DNA of 64,000 bases, taken from positions 1,612,001-1,676,000 of the forward strand of contig NZ_CP108356.1 of assembly GCF_036237315.1 (NCBI RefSeq), read 5' to 3'. Numbering within the stretch: position 1 is the first letter of the stretch; each line of letters opens with the position of its first letter. The notes under the pieces are model-generated. The model was not told where the DNA came from. It saw nothing but the letters and a program-made list of their open reading frames with translations, and made no database searches. Positions 38,549 to 45,930 of the stretch are shown piece by piece. A program made the position numbers and the translations under genes. Origin of the DNA: Streptomyces sp. NBC_01351 (GTDB lineage Bacteria > Actinomycetota > Actinomycetes > Streptomycetales > Streptomycetaceae).

Positions 38549-39039
38549 GCCTGCGCGTCGAGCCGCTCACCTGGGCACACGCGGACCAGGCCCTGGCGAT
38601 CTACCAAGCCGGGATCGACGAGGGCAACGCCACCTTCGAGACCGAGGCGCCCACCTGGGCGGCTTTCGACGCAGCAAGGCTGTCCGAGCACCGGTTCGGC
38701 GCGGTCGGCCTCGACGGGAAGCTGCTCGGATGGGTCGCGGCCTCGAAGGTCTCGGACCGGTGCGCCTACGCAGGTGTGGTCGAGCACTCCGTCTACGTCC
38801 ACCCCGCCGCCCGGGGCCGCGGTGTCGCCCGCACGCTCCTGGACGCGCTGATCGCCTCGACCGAGGCGGCGGGCGTCTGGACGATCCAGTCCGGGATCTT
38901 CCCCGAGAACACCGCGAGCCTGGCGCTGCACCAGCGGGCCGGCTTCCGAGTCATCGGCACCCGAGAGCGCATCGGCCTCCACCGCGGGGTGTGGCGCGAC
39001 GTGGTGCTGCTGGAGCGGCGCAGCCCTGCCATCAGCTGA
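38545..39039 (+). CDS. GNAT N-acetyltransferase (ArsN1/phosphinothricin-type)
   Basis: 164 aa. The acetyl-CoA binding motif is in VYVHPAARGRGVARTLLDAL (about residues 83-102), followed by FPENTASLALHQRAGFRVIG and a C-terminal W-R-D-V segment, as in phosphinothricin acetyltransferases. Members encoded in ars operons (ArsN1) acetylate the arsenic antibiotic arsinothricin. Its 4-base overlap with arsR supports an arsenical substrate here. An ordinary amino acid or phosphinothricin substrate is the alternative. It converges with and overlaps by 8 bases the DinB-like gene. Confidence 0.82.
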   Translation: MSLRVEPLTWAHADQALAIYQAGIDEGNATFETEAPTWAAFDAARLSEHRFGAVGLDGKLLGWVAASKVSDRCAYAGVVEHSVYVHPAARGRGVARTLLDALIASTEAAGVWTIQSGIFPENTASLALHQRAGFRVIGTRERIGLHRGVWRDVVLLERRSPAIS

Positions 39040-39580
39040 CCGCGCGCCCGCCGCCGAGCGTGAGCTGGTGGTGGTGGAAGTCGAAGTGCTGGGTCGGGTA
39101 GCGGTAGATGTCCGCGAGGGTCATGTAGTCCTTGAAGTAGGGGTCCCACCGGACGGGGTAGTGCATGCCGCGCGCGAGGCCCGCTTCTGACTCCGCCGCG
39201 AGCTGACGCAGCAGGGAGTCGGTGACACGGTCGAATGCGGCGCCCATGCGACGCGGCCCGTACACCTTCACCGCCCCGCACGGCCCCAGGTAGTTGACCA
39301 GGTCGAAGGGCGCGGTGCCCGCGTTCAGTGCCCGCGCGAACCCCTTGCCGAGCTTGCGGGGGAGGCGCCCGAAGACGCGTACCAGGACGAGCAGCGCCCG
39401 GACGACCATGTAGCCGAAGAGCATGTGCCACAGCAGCTGCTCGTTGGTCCACTTGGTGCCGCTGGTGGGCCGGGCGAGGTCGTCCGGCGACGCGGTGTCG
39501 AGGAGGCGGTGGAAGGTCTCGCGGGCGCGCTCGTAGTCGTCGTACACGGCCTGCCGGTCCATCGGGGTCGGGTTCGCCAT
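39032..39580 (-). CDS. DinB-like four-helix protein
   Basis: 182 aa. Helical bundle with YERARETFHRLLD near the N terminus, a His in EQLLWHMLFGYMVV (about residue 50) and a closing FDFHHHQLTLGG. The His placement fits the DinB/YfiT metal-binding superfamily, whose members include thiol-dependent S-transferases using mycothiol or bacillithiol. A role in thiol-dependent detoxification beside ars and mer genes is conceivable but not shown. The stop overlaps the acetyltransferase stop region by 8 bases. ATG at 39562 is an alternative start. Confidence 0.7.
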   Translation of the reverse strand: MANPTPMDRQAVYDDYERARETFHRLLDTASPDDLARPTSGTKWTNEQLLWHMLFGYMVVRALLVLVRVFGRLPRKLGKGFARALNAGTAPFDLVNYLGPCGAVKVYGPRRMGAAFDRVTDSLLRQLAAESEAGLARGMHYPVRWDPYFKDYMTLADIYRYPTQHFDFHHHQLTLGGGRAVS

Positions 39581-39671
39581 GCCCTGCCGGCTCTCGGTCG
39601 GGGTCCGGGGGCTCCGCCCCGGGTTTCGATGATTCCCGCTCCAGGGCTATGTCTCACCTGCGCGGGGCGGA

Positions 39672-40655
39672 TCAGTCGTCCTGGAGGAGCGGGCCGAAGG
39701 TCTGCTCGGCGATCTGGACGGCCCGGTCTTGGCCGACGGCCTGGCCGTGCACCTCGGGGTGTGCTTGCCGCCACTGTTCGGCGGAGGCGTGTCCGGTGAA
39801 GAAGTTCAGGGTGTCGCAGCACACCGTTGCAGCAGGGCCCGCGCCCGCGCGGCGGCCGATGAACACGACGGCGTCCGCCGGCTCCCATCGTGCGGTGCCG
39901 CCGGTGAAGGTGACGGTGACCGGCTCGCCGTTGACCGGGTCCGAGGAGGAGATCCGTACGTCCTGGCCGCCGAGCATCGCAGAGATGCCCAGAGCGTCGA
40001 CGGCGCACATCGACCACACCTCCACGCTTCCGGGCAGCCGCACGCGATGCCGGGTCCGGACTGCGGAGAACGGGTACGCCGCCCGGATCCGCCCGGTCCC
40101 GTCGAGGGTCAGGAAGTCCTCGCGGTCCAGTTCGGCCAGTACGTCGGCGGCGGTCCGGCTGGCGAGGGCGGCAGCGGCCTCCAGTACCGATGCCTCCGGC
40201 GCCGCACCTGCGGCGGCGAAGTGCCGCAGCACCGCCTGATGGACAGTGCGCAGACCGCGCTCGGCCGGGGCCCGACGGCCCCGGCCGGCCCGCCCGATCG
40301 GATCGAGCAAGTCCGTCTCGCAGCAGTCCTGGTCCCCGGCGGGCTCCCGGGCGAGAATCGCTCCGGACAACACCTGGCGCAGGTCCTCCACGCTCGGCGC
40401 CCCGCCCACCCGACCGTCTGCGTCCCGGTAGAGGCGGCAGGACACGCTCGGCGGAGCACCCGCCACCGCGAACGGGTCGGCCCCGTCGAGCAGCACGGTC
40501 GGCGAGCCGGTCACGCCCCAGCGGGCGGCCTCTCCCTGCTCGCGTACTTCGACGACCTCCACCTCGGCGCTCCGGCCGCCGAGCGCGGCGGCGATCCGCT
40601 CCCGGACGACGGGTACGTTCGGGCAGTCCGGCACCGTCAGGATGGTGATCCGCAT
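39672..40655 (-). CDS. merB: alkylmercury lyase with N-terminal thioredoxin-like domain
   Basis: 327 aa. Residues 1-100 are a thioredoxin-like fold (ITILTVPDCPNVPVVRERI, cis-Pro region GVTGSPTVLLDG); the remainder is MerB-like, with YPFSAVRTRHRV, WSMCAVDALGISAMLGG (about residue 214) and CCDTLNFF (about 278). The catalytic Cys-x-x-Asp and the second Cys of MerB are therefore present. MerB cleaves carbon-mercury bonds to give Hg(II). The thioredoxin-like module lacks a CxxC, having only one Cys in its first loop. ATG at 40655 follows GGGGAG. No mercuric reductase is present nearby. Confidence 0.85.
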   Translation of the reverse strand: MRITILTVPDCPNVPVVRERIAAALGGRSAEVEVVEVREQGEAARWGVTGSPTVLLDGADPFAVAGAPPSVSCRLYRDADGRVGGAPSVEDLRQVLSGAILAREPAGDQDCCETDLLDPIGRAGRGRRAPAERGLRTVHQAVLRHFAAAGAAPEASVLEAAAALASRTAADVLAELDREDFLTLDGTGRIRAAYPFSAVRTRHRVRLPGSVEVWSMCAVDALGISAMLGGQDVRISSSDPVNGEPVTVTFTGGTARWEPADAVVFIGRRAGAGPAATVCCDTLNFFTGHASAEQWRQAHPEVHGQAVGQDRAVQIAEQTFGPLLQDD

Positions 40656-40690
40656 TTCCGCTGTGCTCCCCATTCGTGGCTTGTCGCCCG

Positions 40691-40722
40691 ACCGTAGACC
40701 TTCCAGCGCGCTGGAAGGTCAA
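40691..40722 (-). promoter_or_regulatory. MerR-type promoter/operator between merB and merR
   Basis: On the minus strand TTGACC (40722-40717) and TACGGT (40696-40691) are separated by 20 bp. The spacer is almost entirely the perfect 22-bp palindrome ACCTTCCAGCGCGCTGGAAGGT (40698-40719, given as two 11-base halves). Over-long spacers filled by a palindrome are the signature of MerR-activated promoters. It points toward merB. Confidence 0.75.
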
Positions 40723-40739
40723 GGCGTAGCGTGAGGGAC

Positions 40740-41137
40740 ATGCGCATCGGTGACCTTGCGGCGGCCGGCCACGTGACGGCCAAGACCATCCGCTTCTACG
40801 AGCAGGCCGGACTCCTGTCCGCCCCGCCCCGTACGGCGGCCGGGTACCGCGACTACGCGCCGGAGGCCGTGAACCGGCTGGCGTTCATCCGCGATTACAG
40901 GGCGCCGGCCTCACCCTCGCCGAGATCCGCTCGGTCCTCGAACTGCGCGACAGCGGCGAGGCCCCTTGCGGGCACGTCGCCCGGCTCATCAGCACGCACC
41001 TCGACGAGATCGAGCAGCGCATGGCGGAACTCCGCAGGACCCGCGCCTTGCTGACCGACCTGGGCCGAAGAGCGGCCGAGACGGATCCGGAGTCCTGCCC
41101 GGAAGGCGACATCTGCACCATCCTCCGGCAGCCCTGA
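40740..41137 (+). pseudogene. merR: MerR family regulator, frameshifted
   Basis: The N-terminal HTH is intact (MRIGDLAAAGHVTAKTIRFY, then AGLLSAPPRTAAGYRDYAPE). After AFIRDYR, near 40899, one base is missing and the frame changes; the +1 frame resumes the family sequence (AGLTLAEIRSVLELRDSG) and ends at TGA 41135-41137 with CPEGDICTIL. With the frame restored it has Cys at EAPCGHV and two more in CPEGDIC, matching the three Hg(II) ligands of MerR. It may be a true inactivating mutation or a sequence error. The intact operator next door suggests recent loss, if any. Confidence 0.8.
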
Positions 41138-41172
41138 CCAGCGCAAGACCCTCCGCGGCGGTCAAACCGTGG

Positions 41173-41997
41173 TCAGTCGTGGCGGGAGACCTTGACCGCC
41201 GAGATCAGCAGGATGACCGCGAGTGCGGGAATGAGGACCAGGTCGGGGATCACGCCGAGGAGGAGGCCGCCGAGGAGTGCCCCGGTGATCGAGCCGCCCG
41301 CCATGAGCGCGGCGAAGCGGACGTTGGCGCCGAGGACGGCGAAGCTGCCGTCGCGGCTGTAGCGGGCGAACGCGACCAGCATCGTGGGCAGCGACACCAG
41401 CAGAGACAGGCTTCCCGCCAGCTTGATGTCCGCCCCGTACAGCAGCACGATCGTCGGAATCAGCAGCTCACCGCCCGCGACACCCATGATCGCGGCGACC
41501 ACGCCGATGCCGAACCCGGCGGCGACTCCGGCCACCAGCTGCACCGCGACGGGCAGGTCGAGCGACCCGACGGCGGTGGTGTGGGTGGCGACGAGAGCCG
41601 CGGCCATGGCGACCATGAGGATCGCGAGGACCTTGTAGAGGGTGGCGGACTTCATCCGCACGGCCCACGAGGCTCCCGCCCAGGCGCCGAGCAGGCTGCC
41701 GGCGAGCAGGTTGACCGCGATCGCCCAATGGGCACCGAGCTCGCCGAAGGAGACCGCGGCCAGCCGGGCGGGCAGAGCGGTGACCACGACGACCAGGCTC
41801 ATCGCCTTGTTCAGGATGACCGCCGACAAGGCCGCGAAGCCGAACATCCCGATCAGCAGCGGCAGCCGGAACTCCGCGCCGCCCAGACCGATCATCCCGC
41901 CCAACACACCCACCAGGGCACCCGCCCCGAACACCAGCGGCGCCGAGCGCAGCCGTGAGGCGTGCACCAGCCCCTTGTCCTGCGTCACTTCGATCAT
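41173..41997 (-). CDS. TauE/SafE family membrane permease
   Basis: 274 aa with about eight hydrophobic helices and the two-repeat glycine-rich pattern of the family: GALVGVLGGMIGLGGAEFRL (about residues 23-42) and IGVVAAIMGVAGGELLIPT (about 155-173). ATG at 41997 has GGGAGAG just upstream. TauE/SafE proteins export sulfite, sulfoacetate or other organic anions. Here it sits between mer and ars genes, so transport of a sulfur or metalloid compound is possible; the substrate is unknown. Two ArsR-type palindromes lie 230-300 bp upstream. Confidence 0.8.
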   Translation of the reverse strand: MIEVTQDKGLVHASRLRSAPLVFGAGALVGVLGGMIGLGGAEFRLPLLIGMFGFAALSAVILNKAMSLVVVVTALPARLAAVSFGELGAHWAIAVNLLAGSLLGAWAGASWAVRMKSATLYKVLAILMVAMAAALVATHTTAVGSLDLPVAVQLVAGVAAGFGIGVVAAIMGVAGGELLIPTIVLLYGADIKLAGSLSLLVSLPTMLVAFARYSRDGSFAVLGANVRFAALMAGGSITGALLGGLLLGVIPDLVLIPALAVILLISAVKVSRHD

Positions 41998-42225
41998 GCC
42001 CTCTCCCCGCACACGAGGCGCGGGCCCGATGGCGCGCACGCCCGTCCCATCGCTCCAGGAAGGTAGCGGCCCGGCACCATCCGAGCGCAAGGGCGGCACC
42101 GCATGTTCATCCACACCCACAGACCCACTGGCCGCGCCCGACTCAAGGTTGGAGGAAGCGACGAAATCCGCCGCTCGGCGACGACCATCGCAGGTGAGAG
42201 TGCGAACCGCACGCTGGGCCATTCG

Positions 42226-42296
42226 GTGCTGATGTCAGCCTTGAGTGGCATCAGGCTAGGCTGACGCGAGAGTCTCAGTTCGGGCTGATTTCAGCC
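42226..42296. promoter_or_regulatory. ArsR-type operators upstream of the arsB remnant
   Basis: GTGCTGATGTCAGCC (42226-42240) and the perfect palindrome GGCTGATTTCAGCC (42283-42296) resemble GGGCTGACACCAGCCC (45197-45212) beside the arsR gene at 44.9 kb. They probably belonged to the promoter of the arsenite exporter whose start survives at 42438. I see nothing else in the 440 bp between 41998 and 42437. Confidence 0.55.
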
Positions 42297-42437
42297 AACG
42301 CTGATGTGATCGGTTCTGCGTGCGGCCCCGCGGCCCTGCGGCTGCCGTCGCCAGCCGAGCCCGTGCGGCGGTGCGGCGCGCGCCCTGCCCGCGCCCCTCC
42401 CTACCTTCACGCGCACGAACCGAAAACGAGCCCCTTC

Positions 42438-42560
42438 ATGACCGCGACCGAACCCGGCCCCACCGCGCGACTACCGGAAGTCGAGGGCTCCTCGATCGTG
42501 GGGAAGCTGTCCACCCTGGACCGCTTCCTGGCGGTATGGATCCTGCTCGCCATGGGCCTC
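42438..42560 (+). pseudogene. N-terminal remnant of an ACR3-type arsenite exporter
   Basis: From ATG 42438 the frame reads through GSSIVGKLSTLDRFLAVWILLAMG, here quoted as GKLSTLDRFLAVWILLAMG, which is the typical N terminus of ACR3/ArsB transporters from actinomycetes. About 40 residues in, the resemblance stops and the frame runs into the secreted-peptide gene that follows. The other nine membrane helices are missing, so arsenite efflux by this gene is lost. The ArsR-type operators upstream remain. A deletion fused the stub to the next gene. Confidence 0.7.
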
Positions 42561-42650
42561 GTACGGCAAACGTGGCGCGTCTTTGCGGTGATCGAGCGTT
42601 CGCACCGGAGGTCGGCGCATCCTCATCCGGGTCCTGGTCGTTCCCCCGTC

Positions 42651-42890
42651 ATGAAGAAGATCATGTTCGCGGTACTGCCCGCGCTCGCTCTGTCCCTCGC
42701 AGCTCCCGTGGCCCACGCCGACAACGACTCCAACTTCGGGGGTGGCGTGAACGCGGCGAACAACTGGAACTTCACGGCCGCCGCCGTCTGCATGCAGGAG
42801 GTCGCCGTCGTACCGGTCCTCGGTGACTGGGTCGGTGACCACGCAAACAACTGCTCCAACGGCAACGTGATCGACCACTCCGGCAGGTGA
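42651..42890 (+). CDS. small secreted protein
   Basis: 79 aa. Signal peptide MKKIMFAVLPALALSLAAP with cleavage probably after AHA (about residue 23), leaving a mature peptide of about 56 residues rich in Asn (NDSNFGGGVNAANNWNF) with two cysteines that could form one disulfide. It resembles small exported proteins of streptomycetes but is not a chaplin or rodlin by motif. The ATG is in frame with the ACR3 stub upstream and has no clear ribosome binding site, so expression is uncertain. Confidence 0.55.
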   Translation: MKKIMFAVLPALALSLAAPVAHADNDSNFGGGVNAANNWNFTAAAVCMQEVAVVPVLGDWVGDHANNCSNGNVIDHSGR

Positions 42891-42902
42891 CGGGCCTACA
42901 CG

Positions 42903-42948
42903 AGGGCAGGACACCCCGACCGGCGCACCGGTCGGGGTGTCCTGCCCT
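42903..42948. terminator. strong bidirectional terminator
   Basis: A perfect 21-bp stem, 42903-42923 with 42928-42948, closed by the tetraloop CGCA. The inner part is GACACCCCGACCGG / CCGGTCGGGGTGTC. It lies between convergent genes. Confidence 0.85.
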
Positions 42949-42963
42949 CTGCCGTGCCGCGCG

Positions 42964-44025
42964 TCAGCGGTGGCCCAGCAGCTGTGCGATCTCGCGGGCC
43001 GCGTCGCGGGCCGGCCGGCCGACGCCGATGAGGGTGGCGGAGGCCGGGCCGGTCCAGTCGCCGTAGCCGAGCAGGTGCAGTCGGGGCTCGTCGACGGCAC
43101 GGGTGCCGACGGTGGCGATGTGACCGCGGCTACCTCGCAGGCGCAGGGAGGCGAAGTGGGCGAGGGCGGGCCGGAAGCCCGTGCACCAGATGACCGCGTC
43201 GGCCTCGGTCCTGGTGCCGTCGGCCCATTCCACACCGGTCGCGGTGAGGCGGGTGAACATCGGCTTCGCGGTCAGGAGTCCGGCATCACGGGCCGCCCGG
43301 ACCGGGGGCACGGCCACGATGTCACCGAGGGAGGCGACACCGCCCGTGTCGTCGCGGCCCGCGTCCAGCGCCTGGCGACGGGCGGTGGCGGCATCGAAGA
43401 GGGCCCTGCCATCGATGTCGTCAGGCAGGTAGCGGGGCGGGCGCTGGGTGACCCACGTCAGCTCGGCGACGGGCGCGAGATCGGCGGCGATCTGGGCCCC
43501 GGAGTTCCCGCCGCCCACGACGATCACACGCTGCCCGGCGAACTCGGCCGGGCTGCGGTACTGCACGGTGTGGAGCTGGCGGCCCTGGAACTCGCGCCGC
43601 CCGGGGACGGTGGGCAGGAAGGGGCGGGTCCAGGTTCCGGTGGCGCTGACGACCGTACGGGCCCGCCAGTCGCCGGAGTCGGTCTCCACCCGCAGGAAGT
43701 CACCGTCACGGTGGACGGCGTCGACCCACACGCCCCGCCGCACGGGGAGCTCGTACCGCTTCTCGTAGTCGGCGAGGTACGAGACCACGTGCCCGGCGTC
43801 CGGGTAGACCTCGCCCTCCTGCGCGGGCATGAAGCGGCCCGGCAGCGAGGAGTACGCGGCCGGTGAGAACAGGTGGAGGGAGTCCCAGGTGTGCTGCCAG
43901 GCTCCGCCCGGCGCCGCCTGGGCGTCGAGGATGACGTGCTCGATGCCCAGGCGGCGCAGGTGATAGCCGGCGGCGAGTCCGGACTGGCCGCCGCCGATCA
44001 CCACCACATCCGCGTGCTGTGTCAT
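42964..44025 (-). CDS. arsO: flavin monooxygenase-like ArsO protein
   Basis: 353 aa. FAD motif VVVIGGGQSGLAAGYHLRRL (about residues 6-25), the flavoprotein monooxygenase-like W-D-S-L-H-L-F-S segment (about 47), NADPH motif VIVVGGGNSGAQIAADLAPV (about 165-184) and the C-terminal VIWCTGFRP (about 280). This is the ArsO type found in Streptomyces arsR-arsB-arsO-arsC-arsT operons; its reaction is not settled, but it may oxidise an arsenical. The start ATG overlaps the aquaporin stop by 4 bases. With arsB broken, the partner transporter is the aquaporin. Confidence 0.85.
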   Translation of the reverse strand: MTQHADVVVIGGGQSGLAAGYHLRRLGIEHVILDAQAAPGGAWQHTWDSLHLFSPAAYSSLPGRFMPAQEGEVYPDAGHVVSYLADYEKRYELPVRRGVWVDAVHRDGDFLRVETDSGDWRARTVVSATGTWTRPFLPTVPGRREFQGRQLHTVQYRSPAEFAGQRVIVVGGGNSGAQIAADLAPVAELTWVTQRPPRYLPDDIDGRALFDAATARRQALDAGRDDTGGVASLGDIVAVPPVRAARDAGLLTAKPMFTRLTATGVEWADGTRTEADAVIWCTGFRPALAHFASLRLRGSRGHIATVGTRAVDEPRLHLLGYGDWTGPASATLIGVGRPARDAAREIAQLLGHR

Positions 44026-44816
44026 GCCGCGGGCGACCCGCTGTCCGTCTTGCCGCGCATGAAGATGACCGCGACCAGGGCCAGGCCCACGACCGCACCC
44101 ACGAGCTGTACGCCCACGAAGGCCGGTACGGAGGCGGGGGCGATGCCCGCGAAGGTGTCGGTGAAGGCGCGGCCGATGGTGACGGCCGGGTTGGCGAAGG
44201 AGGTGGAGGAGGTGAACCAGTACGCGGCACCGATGTACGAGGCCACGGCTACGGGCGCGAAGCGCAGGCGGTCCGTCCGCGCCAGCCCGAAGATCAGCAG
44301 GATCAGGCCGGCGGTGGCCACGACCTCGCCGAGCAGCAGGTTCCCGGCGGAGCGGTCGTGCGTGGCCCACTTCACCAGGGGCTCGCCGAACATCGCGTCG
44401 GCCAGGATCGCGCCCGCGATGGCGCCGACGATCTGGGCAGGAACGTAGACGGCGAGCTCACTAGCAGTGACGCCCGCGCCGCTGCGGCGGCCGGTCCACC
44501 ACTCGGCGAGGCTGACGACCGGGTTGAAGTGGGCGCCGGAGACCGGGCCGAGGAGGGCGATCAGGACGCCGAGGCCGAAGACGGTGGCGGTGGAGTTGGC
44601 CAGCAGTTGCAGGGCCACGTCCTGGGTGAGCTTCGTTGCCTGGATGCCGGACCCGACGACGACCGCGACCAGTGCGGCCGTCCCGACGAGTTCGGCGGCG
44701 GCGCGGGCCACCAGCGGAGCGGCGGGCGGAGTCGCGCCGGGTATGGGCTGGGGCGCGTCGGCGGGTATCGCGGTGTCCGCTGCGGGTGCGGCGGCGACGG
44801 GCTCGGTGGCGGTCAA
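44022..44816 (-). CDS. aquaporin/glycerol-facilitator family channel (AqpS-like)
   Basis: About 264 aa from a TTG at 44816, which has AGGAG 8 bases upstream. It has six membrane helices and the two half-helix motifs: the first is altered to NPV (GAHFNPVVSLAEWWTG, about residue 100) and the second is a normal NPA (SFANPAVTIGRAF, about 215). A proline/alanine-rich N terminus of about 35 residues precedes helix 1. Ars-linked aquaporins release As(III) formed by ArsC down its gradient. It follows arsR in the same operon. The unusual NPV may widen the pore. Confidence 0.88.
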   Translation of the reverse strand: MTATEPVAAAPAADTAIPADAPQPIPGATPPAAPLVARAAAELVGTAALVAVVVGSGIQATKLTQDVALQLLANSTATVFGLGVLIALLGPVSGAHFNPVVSLAEWWTGRRSGAGVTASELAVYVPAQIVGAIAGAILADAMFGEPLVKWATHDRSAGNLLLGEVVATAGLILLIFGLARTDRLRFAPVAVASYIGAAYWFTSSTSFANPAVTIGRAFTDTFAGIAPASVPAFVGVQLVGAVVGLALVAVIFMRGKTDSGSPAA

Positions 44817-44857
44817 GACAGGTTCTCCTCGGGCAGGTGAGGGGGAAACCAAGCGGG

Positions 44858-45172
44858 TTATGGGCAGGACCGCTTGATGTTCGCTTCGGAAGTGGCACGC
44901 GCGGTCTGCGCGAGGCCGGCGAACTGACCGGCGATGGCCTCGATGACTTCCGGGCGGAGTCTGTAGTAGATGAAGCGGCCGCACGGTTCGGTCTCCACGA
45001 CCCCGGCCTCTCTGAGCACCTTCAGGTGGTTGGAGAGGTTGGTCTGCTTGGCACCGGTCTCCTCCACGAGGTGCGTGGTGCACAGCGTCTCGCGGGAGAG
45101 CAGGGTCACGATCTGAAGCCTGAGGGGGTCTGCCAGGACTCGGATCAGTTCAGTGTCGACTGACGTCATCAT
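44858..45172 (-). CDS. arsR: ArsR family repressor
   Basis: 104 aa. LADPLRLQIVTLLSRETLC (about residues 13-31), the recognition helix GAKQTNLSNHLKVLREAGVV (about 41-60) and wing FIYYRLRPE. Cysteines in ETLCTTH, ETEPCGRF and the C-terminal RSCP are candidate As(III) ligands, a set unlike the C-x-C pair of the arsR at 38.2 kb. It is first in the leftward operon with the aquaporin and arsO, and divergent from the two arsC genes. Palindromes at 45173-45212 are its probable operator. Confidence 0.92.
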   Translation of the reverse strand: MMTSVDTELIRVLADPLRLQIVTLLSRETLCTTHLVEETGAKQTNLSNHLKVLREAGVVETEPCGRFIYYRLRPEVIEAIAGQFAGLAQTARATSEANIKRSCP

Positions 45173-45212
45173 GGGCTGATACTGTCACATCAGTTGGGGC
45201 TGACACCAGCCC
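45173..45212. promoter_or_regulatory. ArsR operator region in the divergent arsR/arsC promoter
   Basis: GGGCTGACACCAGCCC (45197-45212) and a flanking GGGCTGATACTG (45173-45184) with CAGTTGGGGCTGA carry the same GGCTGA/TCAGCC halves as the sites at 42226-42296. One ArsR probably controlled all of these promoters. Confidence 0.55.
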
Positions 45213-45248
45213 GAGCTGACCCTATTGGCTCCTTTGAACAGGATCGCC

Positions 45249-45881
45249 ATGCCCACGCCCTCCTCGCCCCTCCTGCCGGACGAACGCCTGGCCACGGGGG
45301 CAGCCCGTCTCGCCACCCGGTACGCCGGCCACTTCGCGCCGGAAACCGTCCTCGGCCTGCTCGCCGACTCCTACACCCGTCTCGCCGAGCACGCCCGGAT
45401 CCGTACGCACCTCGTCGTGCTGGCGGAGCGGCTGACCGCCGAGCGCCTGGACGCCCTCGCCCACACCCAGGGGCTGACGAGCGGCGGCCGGACGCGGGTC
45501 CTGTTCGTGTGCAGCCAGAACGCCGGCCGCTCCCAGATGGCCGCAGCCCTCCTCACCCACCGAGCAGGCGAGCGCGTCACCGTCTCCTCCGCGGGCACCC
45601 ACCCCGCCGACGAGGTCGAGCCGCACATCGCCCAGGCCCTCACCGAGGCCGGCGCGGACCTCACCGACGCCTACCCCAAACCGCTGACCTCGGAAGTCGT
45701 CGAGGCCGCCGACATCGTGATCACGATGGGCTGCGGCGACGCCTGCCCCGTCGTGCCAGACCGCCGCTACCTCGACTGGCCCGTCGCCGACCCGGACGGA
45801 GCGCCGATCGCCATCGTCCGCGACATCCGCGACGCCATCGACGCCCACATCACCGAGCTCCTCACCCAGCTCGCACTGTAA
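45249..45881 (+). CDS. arsC: arsenate reductase of the LMW phosphatase type with helical N-terminal extension
   Basis: 210 aa. An extra helical region (about residues 1-75, with RLATRYAGHFAPETVLGLLA) precedes an LMW-phosphatase fold whose P loop is [14 protein letters not shown] (about 88) and whose later motif is TMGCGDACP (about 163). The C-x5-R-S loop and the downstream Cys pair support thioredoxin-coupled reduction of arsenate to arsenite. The N-terminal region resembles the three-helix domain seen fused to such enzymes in actinomycetes. ATG at 45249 follows AGGA; a TTG at 45225 is possible. It is first in the rightward ars operon. Confidence 0.85.
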   Translation: MPTPSSPLLPDERLATGAARLATRYAGHFAPETVLGLLADSYTRLAEHARIRTHLVVLAERLTAERLDALAHTQGLTSGGRTRVLFVCSQNAGRSQMAAALLTHRAGERVTVSSAGTHPADEVEPHIAQALTEAGADLTDAYPKPLTSEVVEAADIVITMGCGDACPVVPDRRYLDWPVADPDGAPIAIVRDIRDAIDAHITELLTQLAL

Positions 45882-45930
45882 AGCTCGTCCCGCATCCCCA
45901 CCGCAGTCCCCTCACCCCAAGGAAGAACAG

